Below, one piece after another: positions 8,793-17,089 of a stretch of 64,000 nt of DNA. How positions within the stretch are numbered: the first letter of the stretch is position 1; each line of letters begins with the position of its first letter. The translations under genes were made by a program, and so were the position numbers. Source of the DNA: JAMOAD01 sp023621955 (GTDB lineage: Bacteria; Acidobacteriota; Aminicenantia; JAMOAD01); assembly GCA_035403085.1 (NCBI GenBank), contig DAONEM010000002.1, forward strand, positions 1 to 64,000, written 5' to 3'. The notes under the pieces were generated by a model. That model worked only from the letters and a program-made list of their open reading frames with translations, had not been told where the DNA came from and did no database searches.

Positions 8793-11498
8793 ATGAAGGA
8801 AATGAGGATATACCGTGAGAGCGGGAGGAGGGGTCTCTTTGAAAGGGTAGCGAGAAAGGCCTTTCCCTGCCTTCTCCTTCTTCTCCTGCTCCCCCTTTCG
8901 GGAGAGGAGGTTCATCGCTTCTTCAGGGTGATCACCAACCGGGACGGTCTCTCCCAGAACACGGTCAAGGCCTTGTTCCAAGACCGGCAAGGCTTTCTCT
9001 GGATCGGGACCAAGGAGGGGTTCAACCGGTTCGATGGACGCTCCTTCCAGGTCTTCCGTCAGGGCTTTTCCTCGATTTCCCTTGAAAACGGCTATGTTCA
9101 GGCCTTTCAGGAAGACAGGAAGGATCGCCTCTGGGTCGGGACGAAGGGGGGTGGCCTGAACATCTACGACCCCAACAAGGGAACCATCGAGAGGGTCGCC
9201 TCCAAGGTTCCCCTGGGACCGGAAGGGAAGAACATCAACTTCCTCTACTCGGACAGGGAGAAGACCCTCTGGATCGGAACGGAGAGGGGACTCTTCTCCT
9301 ACGGAAGGGAGGGGCTCTTCAGGAAGAGAAGGCTCTTCGAAGGGCCCGGCGTCGAGGTGCTCTCTCTGGTTGAAGATTCTCAGGGAGTGTTCTGGGTGGC
9401 CCTGCAGGGGGGCCGTCTCTGCCGGTGGTCCAAGAGAGAGGAGAAGATCGTTTCCCAAGAGACCCTTCCCCTCTCTTCGGGGGATGGGATCAACACCCTG
9501 CTCCTCGATTCTCGACGCCGACTCTGGATCGGAACAAGCCGAGGGCTTTTTCTCCGAAAGGGCGATTCTCCGGCCCATCCCCTTCCCCATGTCGCCGCCG
9601 ACCCCTTTCGGTTTTGCGTCTCCTCCCTGCAAGAGGATAAGGGGGGGAAGATTTGGGTCGCGACGATCGGCGCGGGTCTCTACAGGCTGGACCCAGAGAG
9701 CCTGGCCTTCACCCGATTCAAGAGGGTGAAGGGGGAGACCGGGAGCCTCTCTCTCGACACCTTGACGGTGCTCCTGCTGGACCGCTCCGAAAACCTCTGG
9801 GTGGGAACCGACGGAGCGGGCTTGAACCTCAAGTCCCCTCACCGGGGGGCGTTCCTCCACTACGGGGAGGGACAGCCTCCGCCGCTGAGGATCGACATCC
9901 TCTCCGTCAGGGCTCTCCTCTACGACCGGGAGAGGACTCTCTGGGTCTCCGGCTACGACGGGCTTGAGAGGTACAGGGAGGGAGTGAGGGTTTACCGCTC
10001 CGACAAACCCTTCTACTCCCTTCTTCAGCAGAGGGAGCCTCCTTACACGCTCTGGCTGGGAAGCGAGGGCCAAGGGCTCTACACGCTGAGGCTTGGGGAG
10101 GAGAGGCCGCGGCCCTTCCGGCCACGAAAGGGGTCTCTCCCGGGAGCCCTGGTCTACTCCCTTCTCCAGAGCCGGGACGGCTTCCTCTGGATCGGCACCA
10201 ACCAGGGTCTCAGCCGCCTCCACCTCCCCACCGGGGAGGTGAAGGCGGTTCCCCTTCCCCGGGGTGAGGAGAGCGCGGTGAACGTCCTTCTTGAGCTGGA
10301 GGAGGAGCTTCTGGTGGGTACTGACAACGGGGTGATGCGGCTGAACCCGAAGAGCCTGCTCTGGAAGCGCACTTTGTCCGGAGGTCCTGGAGGGCTCCTG
10401 AACGCGCGGATCCTCTCTCTTTTCAAAGATTCTCGGGGCCGGGTGTGGGTGGGGACGAACGGTGGGGGAGTCGCCCTCTTCGACTTGAAGAGCGGGAGCG
10501 TTCGAAACTACACCGAAGAGGACGGGCTCAACAACAACGTTGTCAACGCCGTTCAGGAGGGAAGTCCCGGGGAACTCTGGCTCGCGACCAACCGCGGCCT
10601 CGATCGGTTTGAAACCGAGAGCGGGAGGGTCCGCGTCTACGACGAAAACGATGGAACCGGGGGGAGCGAATACAACCAGGGAGCCTTCTGTCGTTCCCCG
10701 GAGGGGGACCTTCTCTTCGGGGGCATTCATGGCTACACAAGGCTCCATCTAGGGGAGTTGAGGGAGAGCCCTCGGCCTCCGGAGGTGGTGGCGACGGAGG
10801 TGAAACTTCAAAACAAGACCATTCCCGGAGCCTTGCTCAAGAGAGGGGTGAGCTTCTCCTCCTCAGAGAAGATCGTCTCCTTCGGTTTCGCCGTCCTGGA
10901 CTACTTCTCCCCCGGGAAAGACAAGACCCTCTTCCGGCTGGAGGGTTTCGACAGGGAGTGGCGACGGGCCGACCCCCTTCAGAGCTCGGTGGTCTACACG
11001 AACCTCGCTCCCGGAAAGTACAGCTTTCGAGTCATCGCCGCGAACAGGGACGGCATTTGGAACCGTTGGGGCGTGACCCTGCCGGTTCGGGTCCGCCCGA
11101 CCCTTCTTCAAGCACTCTGGTTTCGACTTCTTGCCGGAGGAGGGCTCCTTCTGCTCCTACTAGGCTTCGTCGGTCTCCACTTCTACAGGAGCAGGCGAAG
11201 GGAGGAGCGGCTGGAGAGGGAGGTCAACGAGAGAACCGCGGAGGTCAAGGGAGCTCTGGCGGAGCGGGAGAAGCTGATCGAGGAGTTACGACGGCTCCTG
11301 AAGAACGTCAAGGAACTCAACGGCCTCCTCCCGATCTGTTGCAACTGCAAGAAGATCAGGGACGATAAAGGGTACTGGCACCAAGTGGAGAACTATATCG
11401 AGAAGCACTCCCGAGCGGAATTCACCCACGGCCTTTGTCCTGAGTGTCGGGAAACGCTCTACCCTAAGCGTAAGAAAAAAGAGGAGCCGGAGTCTTAA
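8793..11498 (+). CDS. Reg_prop propeller sensor with Y_Y_Y domain, membrane helix and C-terminal Cys module, no kinase
   Basis: 901 aa. A signal/anchor segment (about 20-38), a long array of Reg_prop blades (about 45-690; repeated LWIGT or LWVGT with G-L-x-R/Y), a Y_Y_Y domain (about 700-765, with NLAPGKYSFRVIAANRDG), a membrane helix (about 770-792), a short coiled coil, and a 50-residue module with ICCNCKKIRDDKGYW and GLCPECRETLYP. In classic members the cytoplasmic side carries a histidine kinase; here it stops after the Cys module. That module is common at the end of PAS and receiver proteins and its four cysteines look metal-binding. It follows the kinase cluster by 16 bases, so it is probably cotranscribed. 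A possible alternative start is the ATG at 8802. Confidence 0.87.
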   Translation: MKEMRIYRESGRRGLFERVARKAFPCLLLLLLLPLSGEEVHRFFRVITNRDGLSQNTVKALFQDRQGFLWIGTKEGFNRFDGRSFQVFRQGFSSISLENGYVQAFQEDRKDRLWVGTKGGGLNIYDPNKGTIERVASKVPLGPEGKNINFLYSDREKTLWIGTERGLFSYGREGLFRKRRLFEGPGVEVLSLVEDSQGVFWVALQGGRLCRWSKREEKIVSQETLPLSSGDGINTLLLDSRRRLWIGTSRGLFLRKGDSPAHPLPHVAADPFRFCVSSLQEDKGGKIWVATIGAGLYRLDPESLAFTRFKRVKGETGSLSLDTLTVLLLDRSENLWVGTDGAGLNLKSPHRGAFLHYGEGQPPPLRIDILSVRALLYDRERTLWVSGYDGLERYREGVRVYRSDKPFYSLLQQREPPYTLWLGSEGQGLYTLRLGEERPRPFRPRKGSLPGALVYSLLQSRDGFLWIGTNQGLSRLHLPTGEVKAVPLPRGEESAVNVLLELEEELLVGTDNGVMRLNPKSLLWKRTLSGGPGGLLNARILSLFKDSRGRVWVGTNGGGVALFDLKSGSVRNYTEEDGLNNNVVNAVQEGSPGELWLATNRGLDRFETESGRVRVYDENDGTGGSEYNQGAFCRSPEGDLLFGGIHGYTRLHLGELRESPRPPEVVATEVKLQNKTIPGALLKRGVSFSSSEKIVSFGFAVLDYFSPGKDKTLFRLEGFDREWRRADPLQSSVVYTNLAPGKYSFRVIAANRDGIWNRWGVTLPVRVRPTLLQALWFRLLAGGGLLLLLLGFVGLHFYRSRRREERLEREVNERTAEVKGALAEREKLIEELRRLLKNVKELNGLLPICCNCKKIRDDKGYWHQVENYIEKHSRAEFTHGLCPECRETLYPKRKKKEEPES

Positions 11499-11514
11499 AG
11501 GAGAGAGCTCCTTT
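11497..11514. terminator. Symmetric hairpin between convergent genes
   Basis: AAAGGAG (11497-11503), loop AGAG, CTCCTTT (11508-11514). It overlaps both stop codons of the propeller gene (+) and mscL (-). There is no long T run on either side, so it would be a weak bidirectional terminator or an mRNA 3' end stabiliser. Confidence 0.4.
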
Positions 11515-11971
11515 ACCCCTCCAATGTCGAGGTACAGTGGGGGCAACGCCGTGCCTTCAGGGGAATCGTGGAAAGGCAGAAGGGGCAGCTCTTTTCCGTG
11601 GTCACCGGAGGCGGCAGGACCGGCTCCTCCGGCTTCCTGAGACGGTTGATCACCTTGAGAATCAGGAAGAGGGCGAAGGCGACGATGAGGAAAGAGATGA
11701 CCCTGTTGAGGAAGAGGCCGTAGGAAAAGGTGACGGCCCCCGCTTTCTGGGCCTCCGCCAGCGTAGAGAAGGGTCCCTCCACGGTGCCTTTTTTGAGGAT
11801 CAGGAAAAGGTTGGAGAAGTCAGTCTTCCCTAAGAGGAGCCCCAGGGGGGGCATGAGGATATCTGTGACCAGAGAGTTGACGATGGCTCCGAAGGCGCTT
11901 CCGACGACGACACCCACGGCCATGTCCAAGGCGTTTCCCTTCACGGCGAACTCTTTAAACTCTTTCAGCAT
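11513..11971 (-). CDS. mscL: Large-conductance mechanosensitive channel MscL with C-terminal zinc ribbon
   Basis: 152 aa. MscL forms a homopentameric inner-membrane pore that opens on hypo-osmotic shock. The N-terminal amphipathic helix and TM1 (MLKEFKEFAVKGNALDMAVG, with the conserved GNAxDxAVGVxxG pore helix), the periplasmic loop, and TM2 (about 72-98, FLNRVISFLIVAFALFLI) are all standard. The protein then adds a tail (about 120-152) with CPFC and CPHC, a two-knuckle zinc ribbon absent from E. coli MscL but known from other bacterial MscL proteins. AAGGAGG sits seven bases before the ATG. A candidate promoter lies about 100 bases upstream. Confidence 0.95.
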   Translation of the reverse strand: MLKEFKEFAVKGNALDMAVGVVVGSAFGAIVNSLVTDILMPPLGLLLGKTDFSNLFLILKKGTVEGPFSTLAEAQKAGAVTFSYGLFLNRVISFLIVAFALFLILKVINRLRKPEEPVLPPPVTTEKSCPFCLSTIPLKARRCPHCTSTLEG

Positions 11972-12072
11972 TCTTCCTCCTTTCTTCTCTTCCGTTTCCG
12001 CTACTTGAGCCGGTCTCTTTCCCGACGATGCCTGTGGAAGAGTCCCCGGTCAACCCCAGGAGACAGGGTACT

Positions 12073-12101
12073 ATTTTGCCGGAAAGGAGGGGACGTGACA
12101 A
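12073..12101 (-). promoter_or_regulatory. Candidate mscL promoter
   Basis: On the minus strand TTGTCA (12096-12101), a 17-base spacer and CAAAAT (12073-12078). Transcription would start near 12066, giving a leader of about 95 bases before mscL. The -10 hexamer matches consensus at four positions. Confidence 0.4.
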
Positions 12102-12127
12102 GGGAAACGAAGAAGCGGAGACTCCTC

Positions 12128-12160
12128 AAGAGGAGGGGAGGTCTTGTCTCCCCTCCTCTT
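12128..12160 (-). terminator. Long GC-rich hairpin after the DUF4097 gene
   Basis: Perfect 13-bp stem (12128-12140 with 12148-12160) and a 7-base loop, starting ten bases beyond the DUF4097 stop codon. No T run follows, so it may act with Rho or protect the mRNA end rather than work as a classic intrinsic terminator. Confidence 0.5.
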
Positions 12161-12169
12161 GGTGGGAGA

Positions 12170-13129
12170 TTAACGTTCCAGGATCTCCACACGTCCCGTC
12201 GCGGTGGAGAGGGAAATCTTCACGGAAGAGCCTCCCCGTCGAACGCTCTTCTTCTCATACTCCTCTCCCCACTCCGTGAAGGTCTCCTGTTTCTCGAAGG
12301 AGAAGGGGGCGGCAATGCGGCCTTCGCGTTTCCGCGCGGTCATCTCGAAGATCCCGTTCATCGGGTTGCCCTTGAAGTTGAGGGAGGCGTCTCCACTGGC
12401 CGAAGCCACGGAGAGATCTGCGGAAGGGCTCTTGTTCAGAGAGACCTTCATGTCCCCCGAAGCGGTTCTGAAGGAGGAGGGTCCCGTTACGGTGACGTCG
12501 ACGTCTCCGTCGCCGCTGGCCAGGGAGAAATGGAGGCTCCCCTGCGCGTCCTCGGCGGAGAGGTCGCCTGAGGCGAGGGAGGCGCGGGTCTCCCCTTTGG
12601 TCTTGTTTAGGGTGATGTCCCCGGAGGCCGTGTTCAGGGAGAGGGAACCCTGAACGTTCTTGAGGGTCAAGTCGCCGGAGGCGGAACGGAGGGAGAAAGA
12701 GCCTTCACAACGGCTGATGAGGATATCTCCAGAGGCGGTCTTCCCCTTGAACTCCCCCTTCAGATCCTCGCCGGTGATGTCTCCGGAGAGGGAGGAGGCG
12801 TTCACCGTAGCCCCTTCGGGAAGGGTGATCGTCCAGAGAATGTTTCCAGAGGAGTGGTCCCTGACCCAGCGTTCCTGAAGGGTCAGAGCCGTTCCCTCTT
12901 CGGAGACGACCGTCTCGACCGCTCCCGCGGGGGAGAGCTCGGCGACGACCAGAACGGTGATGGAATCGGTGGTTCCTCTTTTGAAAAGACAATCCCCGCT
13001 GATCGTCTTAATGTTCACCGTTCTCTTGTTGGGGAAGCTCTTCTCCAGGAGAACCTCTCTGCCCTGCGCCGCAACGGTGAGGGTGAGAAGGGAGAGGCAC
13101 AGGCCGAACAAAAATGTTTTTCGTTTCAT
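12170..13129 (-). CDS. Exported DUF4097 beta-repeat protein
   Basis: 319 aa. A signal peptide (MKRKTFLFGLCLSLLTLTVA, about 1-21) leads into a right-handed beta-helix-like domain made of short repeats of the form S-x-S-G-D-I/L (for example KTISGDCLF, SSLSGDIT, KTASGDILI, RSASGDLTL, NTASGDITL, SLASGDLSA), about one per 19 residues from residue 40 to 240. This is the DUF4097 (putative adhesin-like) pattern; molecular function is unknown, and members often sit next to regulators or membrane-stress genes. The protein is expected in the periplasm or on the surface. AAGGAGG precedes the ATG. It lies downstream of the propeller-AraC regulator, which could control it. Confidence 0.82.
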   Translation of the reverse strand: MKRKTFLFGLCLSLLTLTVAAQGREVLLEKSFPNKRTVNIKTISGDCLFKRGTTDSITVLVVAELSPAGAVETVVSEEGTALTLQERWVRDHSSGNILWTITLPEGATVNASSLSGDITGEDLKGEFKGKTASGDILISRCEGSFSLRSASGDLTLKNVQGSLSLNTASGDITLNKTKGETRASLASGDLSAEDAQGSLHFSLASGDGDVDVTVTGPSSFRTASGDMKVSLNKSPSADLSVASASGDASLNFKGNPMNGIFEMTARKREGRIAAPFSFEKQETFTEWGEEYEKKSVRRGGSSVKISLSTATGRVEILER

Positions 13130-13174
13130 CTTTCCTCCTTGAAATTCAGGGGGCCCGTTGCCCCCTTCTCCCAG

Positions 13175-13203
13175 AGTTTAGGGAAAAAGAGGGGGGCTGT
13201 CGC
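13175..13203 (-). promoter_or_regulatory. Candidate promoter of the DUF4097 gene
   Basis: On the minus strand GCGACA (13198-13203), a 17-base spacer and TAAACT (13175-13180), about 45 bases before the ATG at 13129. Both boxes are imperfect. Confidence 0.35.
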
Positions 13204-13205
13204 CC

Positions 13206-13252
13206 GGAATCGGGAAATCCGAACCTTTCGGAGTGTTCGGATTCACGATTCC
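13206..13252. repeat. Imperfect inverted repeat at the end of the propeller-AraC gene
   Basis: Left arm 13206-13224 and right arm 13235-13252 pair as two blocks of 7 and 8 bp separated by a small internal loop, with a 10-base apical loop. It spans the stop codon of the regulator gene (13243-13245) and borders the candidate DUF4097 promoter at 13175-13203. It could be a terminator without a T run or an operator. Confidence 0.45.
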
Positions 13253-15777
13253 GGACCCTTCGATGGCTCCTTTCCGGGGAGAGAGCGACGCCAGAGAGAG
13301 GGTGTGGTCCCGTACCTCTTCTTAAAACCGGTGTTGAAGACCGACTTGGAGTTAAAACCGCACTCCAGAAGGATCTCCAGGACCGTCTCATCCCGGTTCT
13401 TCTGCAACCGTTCGCAGGCCTCCTGGAAACGGTACCCGTTGAGGTAGTCGTTGAACCCCTTGCCGAGGTGGTCGTTGAGAAAGCGGGAGAGAAGGTGGGG
13501 GGAGAGGGAGAGCCTCTCCGCCAACCTGGGCAGGGAGAGCAGGGGATCACGGTAGAGGCGGTCCCTCTCCATGGCCTTGCTCAGAAGAGAGGCGATGCGG
13601 GTGCTCTCTTCCGAGGGGAGGAGCGGCCTCGAAGGGCTCTTCCGCCTTCGTCGAAGGAATGCCCACGTCAACGTTCCCCCTCCGATCAACAGGAGGGAGA
13701 GGAGGAGGGGGAGGAAGGAGAGGTCTCGGGCCACACGGAACTTTCCCTCCCAAGGGGAAAGGAGTTCCGGAGCCGTCACCGTGAGGGTGTAGCGCCCCGG
13801 GGGAAGGGGGGGCAGGGAGAGGGTTCCCGCCTTCGCGGTCAAGGTCTTCTCCAGGGGCCCCTTGAGGGAGATCTTCAGAAGGTGCTCCCCTCTTTGCTCC
13901 TCACCAGGAAGGAAGAGGCGGAGGACGGGACGGCGGCACCGTTCCGAAAGCCTGCCCTCGGAGCCTAGGTCTTCACAGAGGGGACCCTCTACCCAGAGTC
14001 CGGAAAGGGGAGGGGGCTCACCGTCGAAGGAGTTGAGAAGGACTCCCCTCCGGGAGGAGGCGTAGATCCTCCCATCTTGTAGGGTTGAGACCAGGGGGTA
14101 AGCGGGGGAGGAGGGGGGCCTTGCCTCCGGGGTGTCCAGGAGGCGGCGGAGTTCCAGAGTGCCGGTCGTTGAAAGCTCCTGCTCCGGGGTACGGGAGAGG
14201 CGGAGAATGCCCCTGGAGGTTCCCGCCCAGAGGCGTCCTCCTCTGTCTCGAACCAGCCAGAGGATGCTCTCCCCGTCCAGGGCCCCTCTGTCGAAGAAGA
14301 AACGGTTGCCGAGAAAGAGGCCGATCCCGTTGTTGCGGGAACCGAGCAGGAGGCCTCTCCCAGGGGTCGGAAGGAGGGAGAGGAGGGGCGGCGAGGGGTG
14401 GAGGAGAGGTGCCTTGGAGGGCTTTAACTCGAGCAGCCCCTTGTCCGTCGCCGCCCAGAGGGTGCCCTCCCTTCCCAGGAGGAGCTCCCGGACCCCAGAG
14501 GCGGGGACCCTTTGCAGAACCTCTCCCTCCTGGAGGAGCAAGAGAGAACGGTCTGTTCCGGCCCAGAGGCGCTCTCCTTCACCCTTGACAAGACAGAGCA
14601 GGGGGCCCTCCTTCAGGGCGAAACGTCTTTCGACCCCTCCCCGAGGGGAGAGGAGGTAGAGGGTTCCTTCCCTGGAGCCGACCCAAAGCCGGCCCTCAGC
14701 GGAAGAGGCCAAGGAGAGGGGCGTCTCTTTGAGGGAAGCCGTAAGCCTCCGTCCTCCCTGAAGGCCCAGGAGGCTGTCGTTGGAAAGAATGGCCCAGAGA
14801 GCGCCTCCGGGGAGAAGGGTCAGAGCCTTCGTCTCCTCCTCGGGAAAGGCCTTAACCGGGGACCAGGCTTTGGGGCTTAAACGGAGAAGGCCTCCGGCGA
14901 CGGATCCGGCCCAGAGAGTCTTGGTCTGAGAGACCCAGAGGAGGGAGTTGATCCAATCGTCGGGGATCCCCTGGGCGACCCCCAGGGGGGTCCACTCCCT
15001 TCCCTCCCTCTTGAGAAGGCCCTCTCCCTCCGAGGCTCCCCAGAGAAGACCCTCCTGGTCCTCCACTAAGGCCCGGAGAGGGGGACCATAAGGGGGGAGG
15101 AGGCGGCCTCCCTCTTCCAGAACGAGCCCCCCCTCCCCTCCGATCGCCAAGGAGCCGTCCCTTCTGATCAGAAGGGAGCGTACGAGACCCGGAAAGAGAG
15201 AGGTTACCACCCGCCGGGAGCCTTTGAGGAGGGAGACAACCTCTCCGTTCCCTCCCGCGAGAATCACTCCCTTAGGATCTTCCAGGAGGGAGGTCACCGG
15301 CGGGCGGGGGCCGTCGGAGCGGAGAGCGAACAGGGATTTACCGGCGGCCTTCACATAGAGGCCTCTCTCCGTTCCCGCCCAGAGGTTCCCCCCGCGGTCG
15401 ACGAGAAGGGAGTAGACCGAGAGCTCCTTGAGCCCTTCCGGTGGTGGGTCGAATCGACCGCTTCGGCTATGGAGTAGCCTTGGGCCTCCGCCTTCGAAGC
15501 CGACCCAGAGGTCGCCGCTGGAAAGGGGGAGGAGGGAGAGGACCCTCCTTTTCGTATCCCCCTCTTCGAGAGGGAAGAAGCGGCTTCCGTCGAACCTGAG
15601 GAGTCCTTCCGGAGTTCCGAGCCAAAGCCAACCATCAGAGGATCTGGCGATAGCGGTGACCGTCGGTGTCGGCAACCCTTCCCAGAGGCTCCATTGCCTC
15701 AAGAGAAGGTCCTGGGCCTCAAGGGGAAGAGAGAGAAGAAGAAGGGAGAAGAGCCCTTTTCTGACCCAAGAGAGCAT
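13243..15777 (-). CDS. Membrane one-component regulator: Reg_prop propeller fused to AraC DNA-binding domain
   Basis: 844 aa from the ATG at 15777 (GGAGG upstream and an immediate signal peptide MLSWVRKGLFSLLLLSLPLE), which I prefer to an upstream in-frame ATG at 15888. Propeller blades (about 25-600; repeats such as GWLWLGTPEG, GNLWAGTERG, GTLWAATDKG) are followed by a Y_Y_Y-like strand domain (about 620-690), a membrane helix (about 695-715) and a C-terminal AraC domain with two helix-turn-helix motifs (LAERLSLSPHLLSRFLND and ILLECGFNSKSVFNTGFKKR). There is no histidine kinase or receiver, unlike the Bacteroides hybrid regulators with the same sensor. It would sense in the periplasm and bind DNA while membrane-bound. 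Targets are unknown; the DUF4097 gene downstream and the esterase gene divergently upstream are the nearest candidates. Confidence 0.87.
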   Translation of the reverse strand: MLSWVRKGLFSLLLLSLPLEAQDLLLRQWSLWEGLPTPTVTAIARSSDGWLWLGTPEGLLRFDGSRFFPLEEGDTKRRVLSLLPLSSGDLWVGFEGGGPRLLHSRSGRFDPPPEGLKELSVYSLLVDRGGNLWAGTERGLYVKAAGKSLFALRSDGPRPPVTSLLEDPKGVILAGGNGEVVSLLKGSRRVVTSLFPGLVRSLLIRRDGSLAIGGEGGLVLEEGGRLLPPYGPPLRALVEDQEGLLWGASEGEGLLKREGREWTPLGVAQGIPDDWINSLLWVSQTKTLWAGSVAGGLLRLSPKAWSPVKAFPEEETKALTLLPGGALWAILSNDSLLGLQGGRRLTASLKETPLSLASSAEGRLWVGSREGTLYLLSPRGGVERRFALKEGPLLCLVKGEGERLWAGTDRSLLLLQEGEVLQRVPASGVRELLLGREGTLWAATDKGLLELKPSKAPLLHPSPPLLSLLPTPGRGLLLGSRNNGIGLFLGNRFFFDRGALDGESILWLVRDRGGRLWAGTSRGILRLSRTPEQELSTTGTLELRRLLDTPEARPPSSPAYPLVSTLQDGRIYASSRRGVLLNSFDGEPPPLSGLWVEGPLCEDLGSEGRLSERCRRPVLRLFLPGEEQRGEHLLKISLKGPLEKTLTAKAGTLSLPPLPPGRYTLTVTAPELLSPWEGKFRVARDLSFLPLLLSLLLIGGGTLTWAFLRRRRKSPSRPLLPSEESTRIASLLSKAMERDRLYRDPLLSLPRLAERLSLSPHLLSRFLNDHLGKGFNDYLNGYRFQEACERLQKNRDETVLEILLECGFNSKSVFNTGFKKRYGTTPSLWRRSLPGKEPSKGPES

Positions 15778-15881
15778 GCTTTGCCTCCATGGAAGAGAAG
15801 ACGAAAGGGGGCAGAGGTTTGTTCCCCGGAACCTTTCTTTCCCTTCAGGGGAGTACCTTCGGGCTTTCCGGAGTTGTCTTC

Positions 15882-15910
15882 TTGTCATCCCGGAGAAAGG
15901 TGAGTAGAAT
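15882..15910 (+). promoter_or_regulatory. Sigma70-type promoter of the esterase operon
   Basis: TTGTCA at 15882-15887, a 17-base spacer and TAGAAT at 15905-15910. It lies in the 181-base divergent gap between the AraC-type regulator (start 15777, -) and the esterase (start 15959, +). Confidence 0.6.
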
Positions 15911-15958
15911 GAAGGGATCCGGAAGATTGTTCCCTCCGGATTTTAATGGAGGCCGACT

Positions 15959-17089
15959 ATGGGCAAGAAGCTCCTTCTCCTTTTCCTCATCCTCGCTTCC
16001 TTTCTTCCCCTTTCGGGGGAGAAGAAGAGAGGCCTCTGGACAGATCCGGACTCCATCGATCCCCTTAAGATCGGAGTCTCCTCCTTCTTGAGCGTCGACC
16101 TGGGAGAGTACTTCGACAAGGCCTACAAGGCTATGGGGAAGAAGGAGTACTACCAGGCCGCTCAACTCTACCTCTTCATCCTTCACCATCGACCCGACGA
16201 CGGAGAGGCTCTCTACAACCTTGCCTGCGCCTATGCGGGGCTCGGGGAGCCCAAACTGGCGGTTCCTTTCCTGGAAAGGGCCTTCGAGACGGGGCGTTTC
16301 TCTCTTGCGCAGATTCGCAGGGACAACGACCTTCAGCCCTTGGCTGGGGAGAGGAGCTTCGACGAAGCCTTGAAGCGGATGGAGGAAGAGGAGGCGGGGC
16401 GGGGTAAGTGGTTCTACTTCGCGGCGCCCCGGGTGGCGAGATGCCGCATCCACATCCCCGAAGGGTTCGATGCCCGCAAGAGTTACCCCCTCTTGGTCGG
16501 TCTACACGGGTATGGGGGCAACGCCGACGAGTTCGGCGGAATCTGGAAGTTCCTGCAGGGGAGGGAGCTCATCTACGTCGCCTTGGAGGCCCCCTATCCC
16601 TTTCCTCCCAGCGGAAGAGTGAGGGGAAGCCACTACTCCTGGTCTTTCCCGGATCAGAATCCGGACCTGGGAAAGCTGGCGGACCCCCTGATCGCCGACA
16701 CCGTAGAGGCCGTTGTCCGCCAGATCTCCCAGAGGTACTCCCTGAAGGGGGTCTACCTTTTCGGTTTCTCCCAGGGGGCCGTCTACGCGTACTACTGCCT
16801 CTCTCAGACCCCGGAACTCTACCAAGGGGTGATCGCCTTCGGGGGGCATCTGCCCCTGAAGGGGGCGACCTCCCCCTTCCGTGAGGAGGAACTGGCAAGG
16901 GCCAAGGGGGTCAAGGTCTTCATCGCCCACGGAAGGCAGGATCCGGTGGCGGACTTCCAAGAGGCCGTCCTGGCCAGAGACGACCTCAAGAGGCTCGGCT
17001 TCGATGTCACCTTTTCCGAGTTTCCAGGGGGCCACTCCATCCCCCCCTCGGTTCTCTCGAAGGCCCTCCTTTGGATGGAGGGGCTCTGA
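15959..17089 (+). CDS. Exported TPR-alpha/beta-hydrolase (carboxylesterase/PHB-depolymerase-like)
   Basis: 376 aa. A signal peptide (MGKKLLLLFLILASFLPLSG) is followed by a TPR-like helical part (about 45-110: YYQAAQLYLFILHHRP, GEALYNLACAYAGLG) and an alpha/beta-hydrolase domain (about 145-376). The hydrolase shows LHGYGGN after the first strand (oxyanion region), the nucleophile elbow GFSQGA (Ser about 271), Asp in HGRQDPV and His in GGHSIPP, so the triad is complete. The fold resembles phospholipase/carboxylesterase and PHB-depolymerase-type esterases; the substrate is unknown. GGAGG precedes the ATG. The gene overlaps the methyltransferase start by one base (TGATG). Confidence 0.85.
   Translation: MGKKLLLLFLILASFLPLSGEKKRGLWTDPDSIDPLKIGVSSFLSVDLGEYFDKAYKAMGKKEYYQAAQLYLFILHHRPDDGEALYNLACAYAGLGEPKLAVPFLERAFETGRFSLAQIRRDNDLQPLAGERSFDEALKRMEEEEAGRGKWFYFAAPRVARCRIHIPEGFDARKSYPLLVGLHGYGGNADEFGGIWKFLQGRELIYVALEAPYPFPPSGRVRGSHYSWSFPDQNPDLGKLADPLIADTVEAVVRQISQRYSLKGVYLFGFSQGAVYAYYCLSQTPELYQGVIAFGGHLPLKGATSPFREEELARAKGVKVFIAHGRQDPVADFQEAVLARDDLKRLGFDVTFSEFPGGHSIPPSVLSKALLWMEGL

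Noticed and set aside
8691..10748. 685-codon open frame opposite the propeller sensor
   Set aside because: Low-information Pro/Glu/Leu sequence without domain or start signal; the plus-strand gene has clear repeats and domains.
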